Source of the DNA: Flabesymbios commensalis | Taxonomy: Eukaryota > Annelida > Polychaeta > Terebellida > Flabelligeridae | Reading direction: 5' to 3' | Assembly (NCBI GenBank): GCA_964017125.1 | Contig: OZ024902.1 | Location: 50,624,470-50,688,469 of the forward strand | DNA: 64,000 bases | Shown here: positions 36,001 to 51,000 of the stretch, in pieces | How the letters are laid out: each line of letters begins with the position of its first letter | Numbering within the stretch: the first letter of the stretch is position 1 | Notes under the pieces: generated by a model | Seen by the model: only the letters and a program-made list of their open reading frames with translations | The model's database searches: none | Told to the model about the DNA's origin: nothing | Made by a program: the position numbers and the translations under genes

Positions 36001-39000
36001 CATGGTACCATGATGCTTTGATGCTTTGGGGGAAACCCTGACCATAATGTGGAGGTTGATCGGTCATTGAGAGACAATAATTCGTTTTTATTAGTTTTAT
36101 ACTCGCAGGCCACTGACCATTCTTTGCTCTGTGTAGCCTAAATGCTATAGCACAGCCCATACAACCGGATACTCTCGGTGAAAACCTGAGGGCAAATAAC
36201 AATATCAATGTCAACAAGGTGACAGCGACACTGACAGACATGGTCGTTCAGTTTCACATGAGGCAGAAATCTGCAACAATTTCACCACTGCCTCGCTCAT
36301 GTCGGAAGCAACGTGCATCTTGCAATTCACGCACATAAGAGGGATTCTATAATTTTAAGCACCAGCACTGTCCGCACCTTGTAATATTTATTATTGAATA
36401 TTTTGATTTAATTTGATTACATAAATGCAATGAATGCCCTTTATTTTACAATATAGCAATATAACAACTCAAAAAATTCTAACATAAATGTGTTTTTTGA
36501 AAGAAATATTGTGTAAATTTAGCCAATTTTAGCCAAAAAGCCTTGTCCCACATTCTAAATTCCACATAAACAGGCGATTTATTCTAGACTTCCTGTATTA
36601 TATATTATATTTGTTTCTGATATAATGTTAGTGCACAACACTATCTATAAGGTTATATACAAGTTTTTAAAAAGAATGTTATTATTTTACCACTTTTTAT
36701 GCAATTTATGTCTGTCCCACGCTGCAGCGACTCTCCGTAACGCTTATAGTTTTCAGGTAATTTCTATACTTTTTCTGACCAAAATATCACTTGTCTGGTG
36801 CCAAAGAGTTGCGCGAGACCTTCATGCAGTGAATCGTGAAAAAAAAGTATAATAAATGTGTTTTTGTTTAGAAATAATGGAAGGTTTGTGCAAGTCTTTG
36901 GGTGAGTATTTTAACTCAACGTCTCTCCGTAACGCGATTTTTTACACATAAATACTGCAATTAAACTTTTAAGCACCCTACAACCTCCAAGCCTACTACA
37001 ACCTCATTTGAAAAAAACAAAAATAATCATAGTATAGCATATTACATAGATGCTATGCACGATTTAGTAAAAAAAACGTCTCTCCATAACGCGTATTTTC
37101 TGTCTCTCCATAACAAAAATAAAAACGTTATGGAGAGAAAAAGTAGTCACAAATTACCCTTTTACTCATTTAAAAATAGCTATAAACCTTTATGAATTTG
37201 GTATTTTAACCAACAAGTGACACTTGTTGAAATAGTAACTTTTTTTTTTGTCTTTCAAATTGTGTTAGCATCGATATTTAGTATTTGTTTATTGTCACTC
37301 CATAACAGGAATAATTGTCGTTATGGAGAGACAATGTTCGTTATTATTACTCTCCATAACGACAATAATCGTAACGGAGGAAAATTCTTATTTCATTATT
37401 TAAGGGTTATTGTCATAAAGTGATTCTTTCTAAATTTAGTGATCAACATTATAATAACCATGTTCAACTACTTGTTAAATATTGTATACTTTTGTAGAAG
37501 GGTCACTGAGAAATTTAAGTTTGAAGATTACTCCGTAACTAAAATTGGTCTCTCCATAACGGTAAATTATTCTCTCCATAACGATAAGAAAAATTTAAAT
37601 TGATAAAAATAATCATTTAAAAGTGAAATTAAGCTCTGCTGACAACGCTATGTCATTAAACAAAGCTATGTTGACATGTGTTTAATTTTTTAACAATATC
37701 CAGACAATCACATATATCAAGGAAAATATCATCACTGGTGCCTAAAATTATAGAATCCCTCATAATTATGTGTGAAATGCAAATCATGTCTATACTCAAG
37801 GTCACTGTCACCTAGCAATGAAAAACAGCCTTTAAACGAAACCATTTTCTAGCAACAATGAACAGATCAATTTTCGCATTATTTCACATTATTCATTCAA
37901 CAGGATCAAGGAGAGCGGAGAAGACTCCTTCTACTTCCCTTGATTTAAAAATGATTCGTACCACTAGGCCTATTTCTACTCTGCTCACATGTACGATGGC
38001 TCGATATTGAATAAGCGCTTCGTAATCTGGTCTGCCGTCAGGTCTAACAGAGGAATGGCGTAAAAGTTCTAAATCCTAACCGTCACTCGATCTCCTTTAA
38101 TATTGCCATGATTGTAATTCACAATTTGCTGCTTCGAATAACGTGGAAGCAGTGGACTTGTTACGAGCTTGACACGGGTACATTGTTGACCCGTTTGGTT
38201 TAACCAATCCGTTGCGCTGATTAAAGACTCTCGGTTTACTGTGAAAAACCTTCCGACAAAATGTGTAATTTCGGATTTTCCAGAACCTCATAATCACGAC
38301 TCACACTCCACTGCTCTTTACCAATCTAGATTATCCCTTATCATGCTTATGGACGAAGTACAAATCTCTCTCAAATACGTAAAATTTTCACTCTCAGAAC
38401 AGTGACGCACGAGCACCGCTCAAATAGACTTCTGTTAGAATTATTCGCGAATTTGGTCAGGGATCACTGGTGTAAAAACTGGTAACAAAATATTTCCACC
38501 TGCCCACAAACAATTCACCTGCCCATAATTTTATTATTACGCCTTATTCCAATACCTATTTTAGTCGTTTTTTTTTAATGTTAATTAATAAAAACAATAC
38601 TCTATATCAATTGTTGTAATCTGAATGCAACTCTACTGTTTTAATGCAACAAACGTTATCAAAAGAGCGAGAAAGTACAATATTATAACTATTCTACGGT
38701 TGCAATTCTACCTGCCATATGGGCAGGTTACATATCATATTTCATAAACTCAATTAAAAAGCTATTTTAGTCAATCGAGCCATATGGTCCACTTCCGGCT
38801 ACCCCCTAGGATTCTGTGAAACGCAGTGATGTCACCGGAAACTCCTTTTGAATGGCTAATCGGTGAAAATAATGTTATATAAGACCCCCTCCCCATACTT
38901 CATCGTATTAGCTAGTACGGTAAAACATTGGAGGTCAAGGCTATTGAGTTTCACAGAATACATCACAACACCATTAGTCTATAATAGACACCAATACAAG

Positions 39001-42000
39001 AATGGTACGTCAGGGCGATACTGACTAGTACTCATATAGTTAACGTGATTAATCTACCTTATTCATAAATATACAGATTTGGCACGTATAAATAAGTTAG
39101 TTTAGCATGTTACATTGCCTAGTGTTTCAGTTGACAAATACAATTACGTATAAGGATTCGTTGATCCTTATGTAAATGAGGCATACAGGGTTTCTTCCAA
39201 TATAACGTATTTGTTCTTTTTGTGTATTTTACTATAACTTACTGCTCACTGTTTTACCAGCATGTAAATTACAATAAGCTAAATACATTTCAGGCAGATA
39301 GATCTGTGTAGCGTAGCGCCAGGGTGAGGGCCATCATGATAGGCACGCAGGTGGCTAGCTTATCATGATCTTCCCTCTGGCCTTTCCAGTTACTATTGCA
39401 CATTATAAATATTAATCGTTTTATTATTTATATTAAATATATAGTCTCATTTAAAAGCACAGGCGACGTTACTATATAGCGTATGACAAGGCGAGGCTGC
39501 ACTTCTCTAATCAATGAGCGTCATCCTCGATATTTTTTTTTAGTTTATCATTAATTTTGACTCACGGATTCATTATTTTAGTCCATATTATTAGCTAGAT
39601 TATTGTATAATTTCACTGTTATTGTCATGCTCGGTATCTAAGCTTCTTTAGTCTCGTTTCAGAAACAACGTCAACGTCGGCAACGATGGTCATCAACCCA
39701 GCGCCCCAATAAAGGATTTTTCCAGCTACACACCAAAGATGATATAATAGTATTGTTTCGAACATTGTATGGTATTATCCGTTATTATTATTAGGGTCGT
39801 CAATAATGAACTGTGTAGGCTCGGTGGCTCAGGTTACCCTGGTCACATTGTTCTTTGATCCGTCATTATGGTTTTATGACGGATTATTCATGTATAACAA
39901 TGGTGAAGATTTCATAAAGGAACTAAATAACAAATGAATAACATTATTAGACATGTTATAACTAAGCATGTTATTATTAGTGCTCTACTCGTATATATTT
40001 TAGGGGTCTCTACGCTTTCCAGGATGGTTTTTTTTTGCTACCATTTAATATATGTAGCTTTTTTATCTCTGGTTTTGGTGCGGGGAACTTATATTATATA
40101 TACAATGTAAAGTATTTTTTGAAAGTGCTAGTCACTTGTATTTTACATTCTAATGTACACAGTTGTATTTACAATTGCATACTCGTACAATTGTTGCATA
40201 TATTCGTTTACATAAAGCCCAATAATCAAATAATAAATAACTATTGAGACACTGTGGAGAGTAAAGCTGCAGCACCAGTTCTGCACTTCTCCCTGAGGCG
40301 CTACTTTAATCAAACAACACATGTTCGTGACATATTAAAGACACTCATGAACGTTATAACACCATGAGGTTCACCTGTTAACCACACATACAATATCCTA
40401 ACACATATATATATAATATGTGAGCAAATTCTCAGGATTACTGTATATTAAACACGGTTCCGAGGTGCACCATTTATCAGCTTTAAAATACAATCATGTA
40501 TCAACATAATTATTCCTCTGTAGACAAATTGAATGAATATTGTACATCATGTACTCATATGGTTATTTTTTCAGTAGCCTGATTTTCTCTAGGGACTAAC
40601 ACCGAATTGTTCCAGCAGTCCCCCCCCCCCCCCCCCCCAGAGTACATTGACAAGTATACAACGACGACTGCACACATCATGACTGCATGACTCTGGCTGA
40701 CAATTCTCTCTATGCACTCCCACGCATCAGTGGTACGTCTCTCCAGTCACGGCTGTCAACCATGCGGATGACTCAAGGCCTACTGGCAGAGCCCCACTCT
40801 ATCACCTACTAATAGGTTACCTGTCGAAGCTCTATGTATATCAGCTGCATATAGCTCCGACCGCTATCGCAATGTTTCCACACTAACCAAATCAGCCCTG
40901 TCACGCAGACTGATCTCCCGGACCTCCGCAGAGGCTCCATCTAATACTAACCAACATCTATTTAACTAATTAACCTACTAATTAGGTAACCGATTGAAGC
41001 TATGCATATATAGCTTCTGACGTATTTTATCAAGGTTGCCGCTCTAACCAAAATATGCACTCTTCTCTGGTCGGTCGCTTTTGTAGAGGCTCCACCAGCT
41101 AATCATGCCTACCCGGTTACCTGTCGAAGCTATGCATATAGCTCTTGACGGATTATTATCAGGGTTTCCGTTCTAACCAAACCATGCTCTCTCTTCTCTG
41201 GTCGGCATGGCCGCATGCAATGGCTCCACCAGCTAATCACGCTAAACCCACTAATTAGGTTACCCGTCGAAGCTATGCACATTGCTCCTGACCGATTATT
41301 ATCAAGGTTTCCGCTCTAACCAAACCAGCTCTGCCACGCAGACTGGTCATCTGGCCTCCGCAGAGGCTCCACCTGTACTAGCCACCATCTAACTGACAAC
41401 AATTAGAATCTTCATTCTGGATATCAATTACTTCTTGATCCCCCAAGTCATACCCTCGTATATCAGTCATGTCGGGATGTGGTTATGACCTGCCTGCCTC
41501 GCGTCGGGATAAGCCACATCCCGCCATAGATATGCAGGGGTGGGGCTTGGGATCCAAGTACCCCCGTTTAAGCCAAATGCTGTGTATATAATTGTTATGT
41601 CTTTTAATAAACATGTTACTAATTGCAATGAGGTTTCATATGTGTTTTATTATTCTCTTCGGAGATCGTTTCAAAATGTGTCAATCCATACTATATATAG
41701 GCGGGTCGTACGTGAATAATGGAAAACTAAAAAATAGACTACGTAATACGGCTGATAAGGTTGCAAGGCATTCGAAACCGTATTTAATCACAGTATATTA
41801 TAACATGCTTTGATTTGCTTAGCATTTAAAATAACGTCATTAGTAAATATGTAAAATGGCGTCCATCTTGGATTTGACAATAAACTATAGGTCAGTCGAT
41901 GAACAATAAACACCAGAAATGTTTTTTTCTGCCCCCAAGTCATACAAAATAAAATGTTAACAGAAATAAATCATACTATCGTCAACATTTTTAGCGGTAT

Positions 42001-45000
42001 ACTTATAGTAACAGTAAATATATAAAAAACGACGGACATCAAATAACGGTCAAATAAGATTTATTTATTTCCAAAGACACTAGAAAAAAAATTATAATAA
42101 AAAACTTGCAGAAATCATCAATTGTGCTTTCTTGAGCGCAAAAACATAGAAAATACGGGGGTTTATTTATATTTTGGCAGCCATTTTGTGTTTTGCTGAT
42201 GTAAAAACAAGTGGATAAAAAATTATACACAAAATTTCCGAGAAAAAAATAATGTTTCAAATATCAGCCCATCCTAAATACAAATATTTTCAAGTAAGGC
42301 TTCAATATGTTTTCATTAAAAAAAATCTAGGACATCAATTATAGATAGCCCTAATTTTTAAACATACTCATATCTGGGTTCAGAAAATATAGGCCAGATA
42401 TGGATATGTTTAATAATTACGTTTTCTTACGTCGTTTTCTTTCACCATGTTGAATCGTTTGTTTTGTTGTTCATTTTGATTATTTCATAATAAAAAGCAT
42501 GCTTGAGCGTATGTGGAGAGACAACTCCTAACTCAACTGCAAAGTGTGATATATCATAAGAACGTGAATTTAATTAGCTGTTACATGGTATATTGCATGT
42601 GTAGATTGCTAAACAAGAATAGCTACGACAGACGTTTGCGTAGCCCTACCGCCTAATTTTAGACGGGTTTGGGGTACCCCCCTATAAGGGGTCAAAATAT
42701 AAAGTTCATCTCTATTTTTTTGCTGTTAACATTTCATTTCATGTTTAAGACATATCAAGGTTTAAAAAAAGTTGGTGTGGGTGAAATGTGGGGGGGGGGT
42801 GCATGGTGGGTGGTTCTAGCCCATGGCCTAGTATGCATGCAGGAGCTGCGCCGGTATAATGTATGTCAATGTCAGTGTAATATATGTATGTCAATGTAAT
42901 ATACAGATAATCAACAAAATAATGTTGTATTGTGGGACGTTGTCTGTCTGGTTCGAATTCAGGTATTATACTGTTCGAAGCAGACCAACGTTTGTCCTAC
43001 ATGATCACGTTTTCCTGGGGGTTTTAACACATCAGGACGCCTCATACTGTTTAAGTTGGGCCTGTTTTATTTTTCTAATTTTAGGGATGTGTCTGACGCC
43101 CGTGTTAACAGATCTATCTATGAGATCGGGAATGTATTATTTTCTGTGTAATATCTCCTATGTGGTACTAAATGGGTCGTGGTTGAACTGGTGGATATGT
43201 GAATACGATTTATTTTTTTATATGCCATTAAATGTAGTTATTGTATATGTTTTTACGACTGTAATACACGACAAAGGAAACGTTAATTATTTTATGCGAC
43301 TATTATTAACGTTATCTTATATATTAATGTTGCAAGTGTCGCCATACAAAAAAATATAATGAACATTTTTCACTACTATTGTTTTGTCTTCTAAATATGA
43401 CATGGTTTTCCTAGTTAATTCATGTATGACTAACATGCATGTGTAAATGTGTAGGTTTCTAAGCGTTTTCAGGATGACTTTTTTTACAACTGTTCGTTGT
43501 AATACTGTATGTGGTTATTTTATCTCTGGATATTTGTGTGGAAAACAAACTTTTTTACACAGTCATCATGACAATGCTGCGTTTAACGCGATTTCAAGCG
43601 CAGTTATATTGTATTCCACAAAATAGACTATGCATTTCTAAAGCTTGCATCTACCGATTGTCGATTCAGTTAATTTTAAGTGTATAGCCAATATATGCCC
43701 GGCCTAGATATAACATTTCCATAATAATATTGCAATTATAGAATTGTATTGTTTATGAATCAATAAATGATAACAGGACACATATTTAAAAAATAACATC
43801 TTTGCTAATAATTATGTGTACACCTGTATAAATGTATCTTAATAAACAAATAACAAAATGACGTTAATTCAACTTTAAAAATATCGTCATGCCTCCAGTC
43901 AACTGGTATTTGATGGAAGATAACCGAGTACCTTCACAGCTAATAATCAACTTTTCTGATTACTACTTTATTTCAGGTAACGTTGGTTTAAATAAACCGA
44001 CCACTATACCTGATAACTCGCAGCATGAGAATGATTTAAAGTTGAATGAAGGTTACCCTGCAGTGGACGGTGATGTGAATCAAATCAGTCAACAGGCTCC
44101 TTATTCCTGCTCAGTTATCCAAATAGCGTCACCTTGGTGGAGAGTGGATTTAGGGGGAAGTCACCGTGTGTACTCTGTATCTTACATAGTATGTACTGAC
44201 GTATGCGGTGAGTTTTCATTTAAAATTCGCGTATTTTGCTTATGGCTCAGCTATTCTCCTGCAAAGCAGATACTGCCTTTTGGCTTTGCACGGCAGTATA
44301 CTACTGATCAATGTGTGAGTGTTTTGTGCCAGTTATATGAGATTCAGCGTGTATGAAAATAATACCTGACGCTTCACACGTGTACAATGAACAGGTTTGA
44401 TTAAAGGTACATACATACATTTTTTGAAATGTAAGCTAGAAGACAAGTGTCACACATTACTAATAGTTAGCAGCTCCTAATACGTGATTTTGATGCTTAA
44501 TAAAGATTATAGAGCTCTTTATTTATACATAGTGTAAACAAAATATTAGCATAAAACATCACAGGTCCAGCCCACAGTTCAACCTGACATCCAATAGAAT
44601 GTGCATGCACCATACTAATCAGAGCTGCCTGATCAACTCGCTAAGTTTAATATAAATAAGTAATATTAGCTTATACTGCTTCAAGATATAGTATCTTGAC
44701 ATGTGTTAATAATAAATAAAATGACTTTTTTCAGTTAATCTAATTTATGTGACCATGCAAGCACAGTCGCTATGTGGCCGGAGATTCATTGATATTATCG
44801 AGTGGTGCAAACTTAGTGACGTAATAAAAATAATAATTAAGGATAATAATAATTGTGTGCCATTCACGCGAGACATGACACTCACACAATAACATTGCAG
44901 TTTATTTTAATTAACTAGTGATTTATCCATACAATTTCAATCACGACATAAAGTTGGTAGGCCTACAACTAACCACCAGCTCACCGGCGGAAATTCAGAT

Positions 45001-48000
45001 AAATAGTTCAGTAAAATAATTTGAGGAATTATGCGGAAAAAAATAAACCAAGGGACTATCCCAACGTTGACTTGTTTTTTTCCTACCGCTATATTATTCA
45101 CATCGCGGTAAGACAAATATATTAAAAAAAGACGCATTTGTTTTTAACGCGTACTCATAGCGGAAATTAAGACACAAATTATAAGCGATACAGACATAAG
45201 CAGGGCTCTAATGAAAATACTTCATGACAATTTACTCTTATCACTGAAATATAAAGTTTATCAAAATGTATTATATTTTTTTTACAGAAAAACAATCCTT
45301 CGTAGAAATGTATCTCATTCAACGCATTAGGTGTATTATATGCACAGTATAGCACCTATGTATTATTATTATGATTTTAATGATATCTGCGAGAGATGTT
45401 TTGGAAGTCAGAAACAAACTTAGTCAAAAGTTACAATATGTTATAAACTGTCTGGTTGACAATGATGATCTCCTCACATAAGGGTAAGACTAAAACAATT
45501 CGCTTTGGACGTAGGAAAAAAATAAGTATCTATTTCAAATTAAATGAGCGACATGGTAGCGAGATTTGTAGGAAGGCGATACTTCACTATTTGAATACCT
45601 GAGTATTCACGTTTGAACATAGGAAATGTCTTGGTATTGGTTTGGTACAGAGTTATATTGATCATGATTCTGTGTCATGGTATAGTAGCGTTTAGAAAAC
45701 AAACACATATTGAATATTTAAAATTTCAAAAAGTAAGCTGTCTCCCTGGGGAAAAAAGGGTTGAGCAGTTAATTGAACAACGTGCATAGAATCAATCATG
45801 ATGCTGTCCCACTGTATTTTAAACAACAAACTACTTTAGTTTCAGAGTGGCGCTCATATAATATTTTATGAGGCACACTTTTTGACAGTTATTCTGCCTC
45901 GATCTAACCAATCGTGGACAGAAATTGTTTATGTAAAGTGCATTGAAATTGCGTTTGTTCCTTACTAAAACCATAATATGGTTTTAGAAATATTATTTTT
46001 GACAAGCATGTTATTAAAGGTCCCCACATTGCTAAAATCATTTTTTAACATGCAAGCTAGAATATAAGTGTCAATCATTACCAATAGGTAGCAGCTCCTA
46101 AACCGTGATTTTGGTGCTTAATAAAGATTATAGAGCACATTTATACACAGTGTAAACAAACTATTATCAAAAAACATCACAGGTCCAGCCCATACGTTTA
46201 ATCTGACATCCAATAGAATGAGCATGCATCATACTAGTCAGAGCTGCATGATCAATTCGCTAAGTTTAATATAAATAAATGATATTAGCTTATACTGCTC
46301 CAATATAATGTAACTTTTACATATGTTAATATTAAATGACATGACGTAAGCGATCTAAATGGAAAGGCATCATTTAACAATGCGATACATTATCAAAGAT
46401 GTGGACAGACCTGTGGGCGCGACAGAATATTTCATTTCTGCTGTAGTTTACTGTAAATACTGTGATTTTGAACGCATTTCGTCATACTATATGTCTTGCT
46501 TACCTGAGCTTTTGACAATATCCTGCCACTAAAATATCACCAGAATGACAAACACAGAAGTTTCAGATACTAGTAGTAGTTAGATCATGTTGAGAAGTGT
46601 CAAGTGAATTTAAATGAGCACTGCAATGTTTTCCTTTAAAAAAAATCGAAATAAGTATCAGGAGTGAATATAATGGGTTGATACAATTTACCAATGTTTG
46701 TGCGATTGGTCAGTGCGGTGTAGCTATCAGTCTATTGTTTTCAAATATGCTGGCACCCTGATCACAGTGACGTTTTAAGCACTCCAGATTCTAATTAGTT
46801 AAAATTGTAATATATAACTATGCCTAGTTTAAAATAATTATGCAGACTATAATATAACAATAAATCGCACGGCAGATTTGCATACACGTACTTACAAGCA
46901 ATATATGTTCACTACATGGATGTATAATTACACTGAAAGTCAACTCACATGAACATTTCTTTACAAAATAATTGTGAATGAAAACGTTATACTTAATTAT
47001 TGCACAGGTACTGGTGCCGGGGCTCACGTTCAACTTCATGTTAGCGATGAAACAACAATAAATGATGAACAGACTCGATGTGGCTACTATAATAAATTAC
47101 TGCCAACTAAAGCAACAACAGTCACGATCACCTGTACCAATAACAGAACAGGTCAATTTGTCACTCTGTACAGGGACTATAAAGACTACACAAACGATTA
47201 TTTGGTGCTCTGTGAGGTTGTTGTAATGGGAGTACGACTCATAGGTGAGAATCAACTCTCTGAACGTGATTATCGATTTAAATAATTTTAATATCTATTA
47301 AGTAATATTTATTATTTATTCCCACGAGAAAAGAGCGTATTATTAAAAAAAATAATCTAGTCTGAAAATAAAGGCTGACTTTAATTGTGAATATTACGGA
47401 GCCCCTAAAGGGACACATGTGGAGGAGAAAATAAAATTAAATCGTGCCAACGGTTTATGTCCGTGCCCACGATTTATAATCCGTTCCCACGATTTATAAT
47501 CCGTGGCAAATTGTGGCCACAGAGTATAAGTCGTGGGCACGATTTAATTTAATTTTCTCGTCCACATCTGTCCTTTATAGGAGCTCCGTACATCATCCTT
47601 CATTTGTAATTATCTATCTTACAAAATTTGCGACTCAATTAAGCACACATATTCTATAACATAACCAAAGATTTTTCTTAACATGTCGTTCAATGGGCCG
47701 TACATTATTGACTTGTCAGAACAAACCAAACGAGACAACACCCTTGGAATTGTTGTTGAAATGTTGAGATATTATAAGCTACGTAGGAATGACGAGATAT
47801 TATACTTCTTATAAGAAAACAGTACGATCCGCGCTTTTACCCACCTCCATGCGATAATAAAGTAGTCCACTGTGCAATTATCATCATAAGAGAATACCCA
47901 GTAAGTTTTCATGAGTGAGTGAATATAGGGGATTTTATAGTTCCAAAAAGGCCGAAATGTCACTCCTTTTTAGCCTCAGACGCTCCTTTTTCGAGATATG

Positions 48001-51000
48001 ATAGTTTATTGTTCGGTAATGTATTGTCATTGTTTTTTTTTACCTTAGACCCTGACGTACACGTACAAGTTAATCGGTTCAAAACTCGCCGAGAAATAGT
48101 CTTCCGAAAAAACCGCCGTAGAATAAAAAAAATAAGAAATTATATTCTTGAACAATAGTTTTGATGTAGCGGAATCTCCAAGCTAATTATCTCAGAAACT
48201 ATTGGACGTACTGGAAATCTGAGCACACTTTCCCTACGGTATCTACTTTTTCGCGAGCTTTCTAAAAATCATAATCGCAATTTTGTATGACATCATCGTC
48301 GTTTTTCTACAAACTTTGAAGAGCCAAACCTCCAAAATAACAAAACTGCCAATATAACAGCTAGAGTTACAGCTAGAGGTCCAATAGATAGCACACTGCC
48401 CCATTACCCAAAAGTGCATCTATTTTATAATTAGGGGCAGCCGAGCGACATAACCGCTGTGAGAAAATTTTAAATTAATTTTTAAAATAATCCAACAAAT
48501 ATCTGCATTTTTTTAGATTGCACATCCTGTGACAAAGACAGTGATTGTAGTGATATAACTGGTTGTGAAAAATGTCCAGCTGGAAAACGATTACCAGATT
48601 GCAAGGACGGTGAGTTGTAACCTTGCTTTGATGCTTAATGATAGCATATTCAATAACTTAATTGTTCAGGTGCTATCCATTTATGCATAAAATTTGAGCA
48701 ATAATAATTATATTTTACCTTATTTGCAGGAATAAAAGCTAGATTATTCATTGTATTAATTGCAGATTGTAAAGCAGGAGAATATGGCTATAAATGTGAA
48801 GGAGTATGTGGTAATTGTACTGCTCTTAATTCTTGTGCTTCTGAGGATGGTATTTGTAAAGATGGGTGTAAGCTGTGGTCAGTTGGTGATACGTGCCATC
48901 AGTACATAGGTTAGATATTATCCAGCCATTGTAAAGCATATAAAGCTGTCGATATTTTAGATAGTATACGTCGATATATGTCGATGATGCAAATACAAAC
49001 CCCCTGTATTATAACACACTTCGAGCTGATACAAATAGTCACTTTCTCTTAGGTTTTAATCACAGTTTACATGTCGGCTTTGACATTTTGGTTATAGTTT
49101 TATTCTTTCATACTGTGGTGATTATTCATTTATTATCCATAGAATCATTTTATCAGCTGGGGCTACATCTATAATTCATGTTATGATAATTATTCGCAAC
49201 ATCGGTGATAAAACTTGTGCAATAATAAAACTAATAAGAATTGTGACAAAAATAATTTTAAATATTATCCCGAACTCGAATATGGTGCCATATTGCTACA
49301 TTGTGAATTGGTAGTCATTTTGCACTATAACCATCAATATCTTTTTATAGATGTTCCTGACATGCAAAGTACAATATTAGAGCTTACATCAACAGCTTTT
49401 AGCATCAGTGTATCTTGGAACACAAAAGCTTTTGCTGACGAAGATCAATTATGGTCGCATTACGACTACAACATCACGTACAAGTCTTATATTGACACTG
49501 CCTGGAACACCATATTTGCTGAGGCTTCACGAACTGATATTCAGGAAGACGTGATCAATTTAGAACACAATACAAACTATGGAGTTAAGGTGGTTCCGTT
49601 TAGAAATCACCAGAGTAACAGACTGCCCGGACAACCGACTGCAGAGTATAGTGTGAAAACTACATGCAAAGGTAAATCCTAACTCAAGATTCAAGTATAT
49701 GTCAATTGAATAACTAACGAAAAATTTGTAGGCATGTTCTACTATTGTTGTCAGCCAATAAACCATTGAATGTAGTTATATAATAAATGAAACCATTACT
49801 TTGTAAAATATTCCAGAACCTGTTCTATCTGATTATACAAGTGAACTTTTGAGAAGCAGTGACGGGGATATAATCATTGAATGGCAGGTGAGAATTACGA
49901 TTGTGTGCATGTGTTCTACTGAATAAATCCAATAAGCAACTCACCAGTTGCTCACGGGAATTAATTAACGAGCTAATTGTTTGCATTTTAACATGTTTAA
50001 TGAATAATATATTTGTCACTGTTAATTATGATTAACGGTATTGGGGCTCTCCATCACAACTACTGGGTATTAAGAATGTTACAGCTCAGTAACATCAAGG
50101 GATAGCTATCGGGTATGTCTGACTAATATCTAAAAAATCACAATTTGATGTGATGCTGTAACTGAAAAGTATTGGCATCTACCGTTAAATTCACAATTAA
50201 AAAAAAAATTGTAGGTGGATGACAGTGGGTGTGACAGGATTGTCAAAGTAGAAATACATTATTACATTGGCGATGATGACGTCCATAATATCACGGTCAC
50301 TCCTCCTGATAGACTAAATTACACCTTGTCAGACCTCCCACCTGGGTGTTACTTTATGCAACTACACATAACAAACAACAAACAAATTACTACAGACATC
50401 AAAGTTAACGAAATCTGTCTGAACATTCAGGGTATGTACATTTATTATTGAACAGTATTGTTTATTTGATACCATTTGGAATTGCTACTTTATCCTATAC
50501 TAGTACTTTCAAATACAGCGATTGTGTAAAATAAATTCCCATATGACCTTTGTCTATCGATGAGTAGCTAATGTAAATCCGAAATTGCATAATACGTATG
50601 ACATGTGTACATCAGACTACATAATTATGACCCTGTGTATTAGTTATGTGTTATGTTATGCAATATCCTTTGTCTTGACCTATAATAAAGTGCAAAACAA
50701 AACAAAGACAAAATATGTTTTTTCAGACACCGCATCAACTACAGAACACACTGCAACACCTGTTGGATTAATTGTGGGTTCAACTCTGGGATTGATTCTT
50801 ATCTTTGGCATTGTGATTCTGCTTCTTGTAGTGATAATAAGGTATGTCCCCAAATATTACAACATAACTGCTAGTAATCCGTACAACGCTGAATTATTTT
50901 TATCTAAACAATGGAGCCTAAAGGGTTTTTCATTTTGAAGTTATCATAAATGTCTTAGTTAGCTCTTTCCGGTTCATTTGTACACCTATGTTATGGGTCT

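Noticed and set aside
40806-41395. Hammerhead-ribozyme retrozyme array (tandem units of about 150 bp)
   Set aside because: GTCGAAGC is present, but the required CTGATGA...GAAA core is not.
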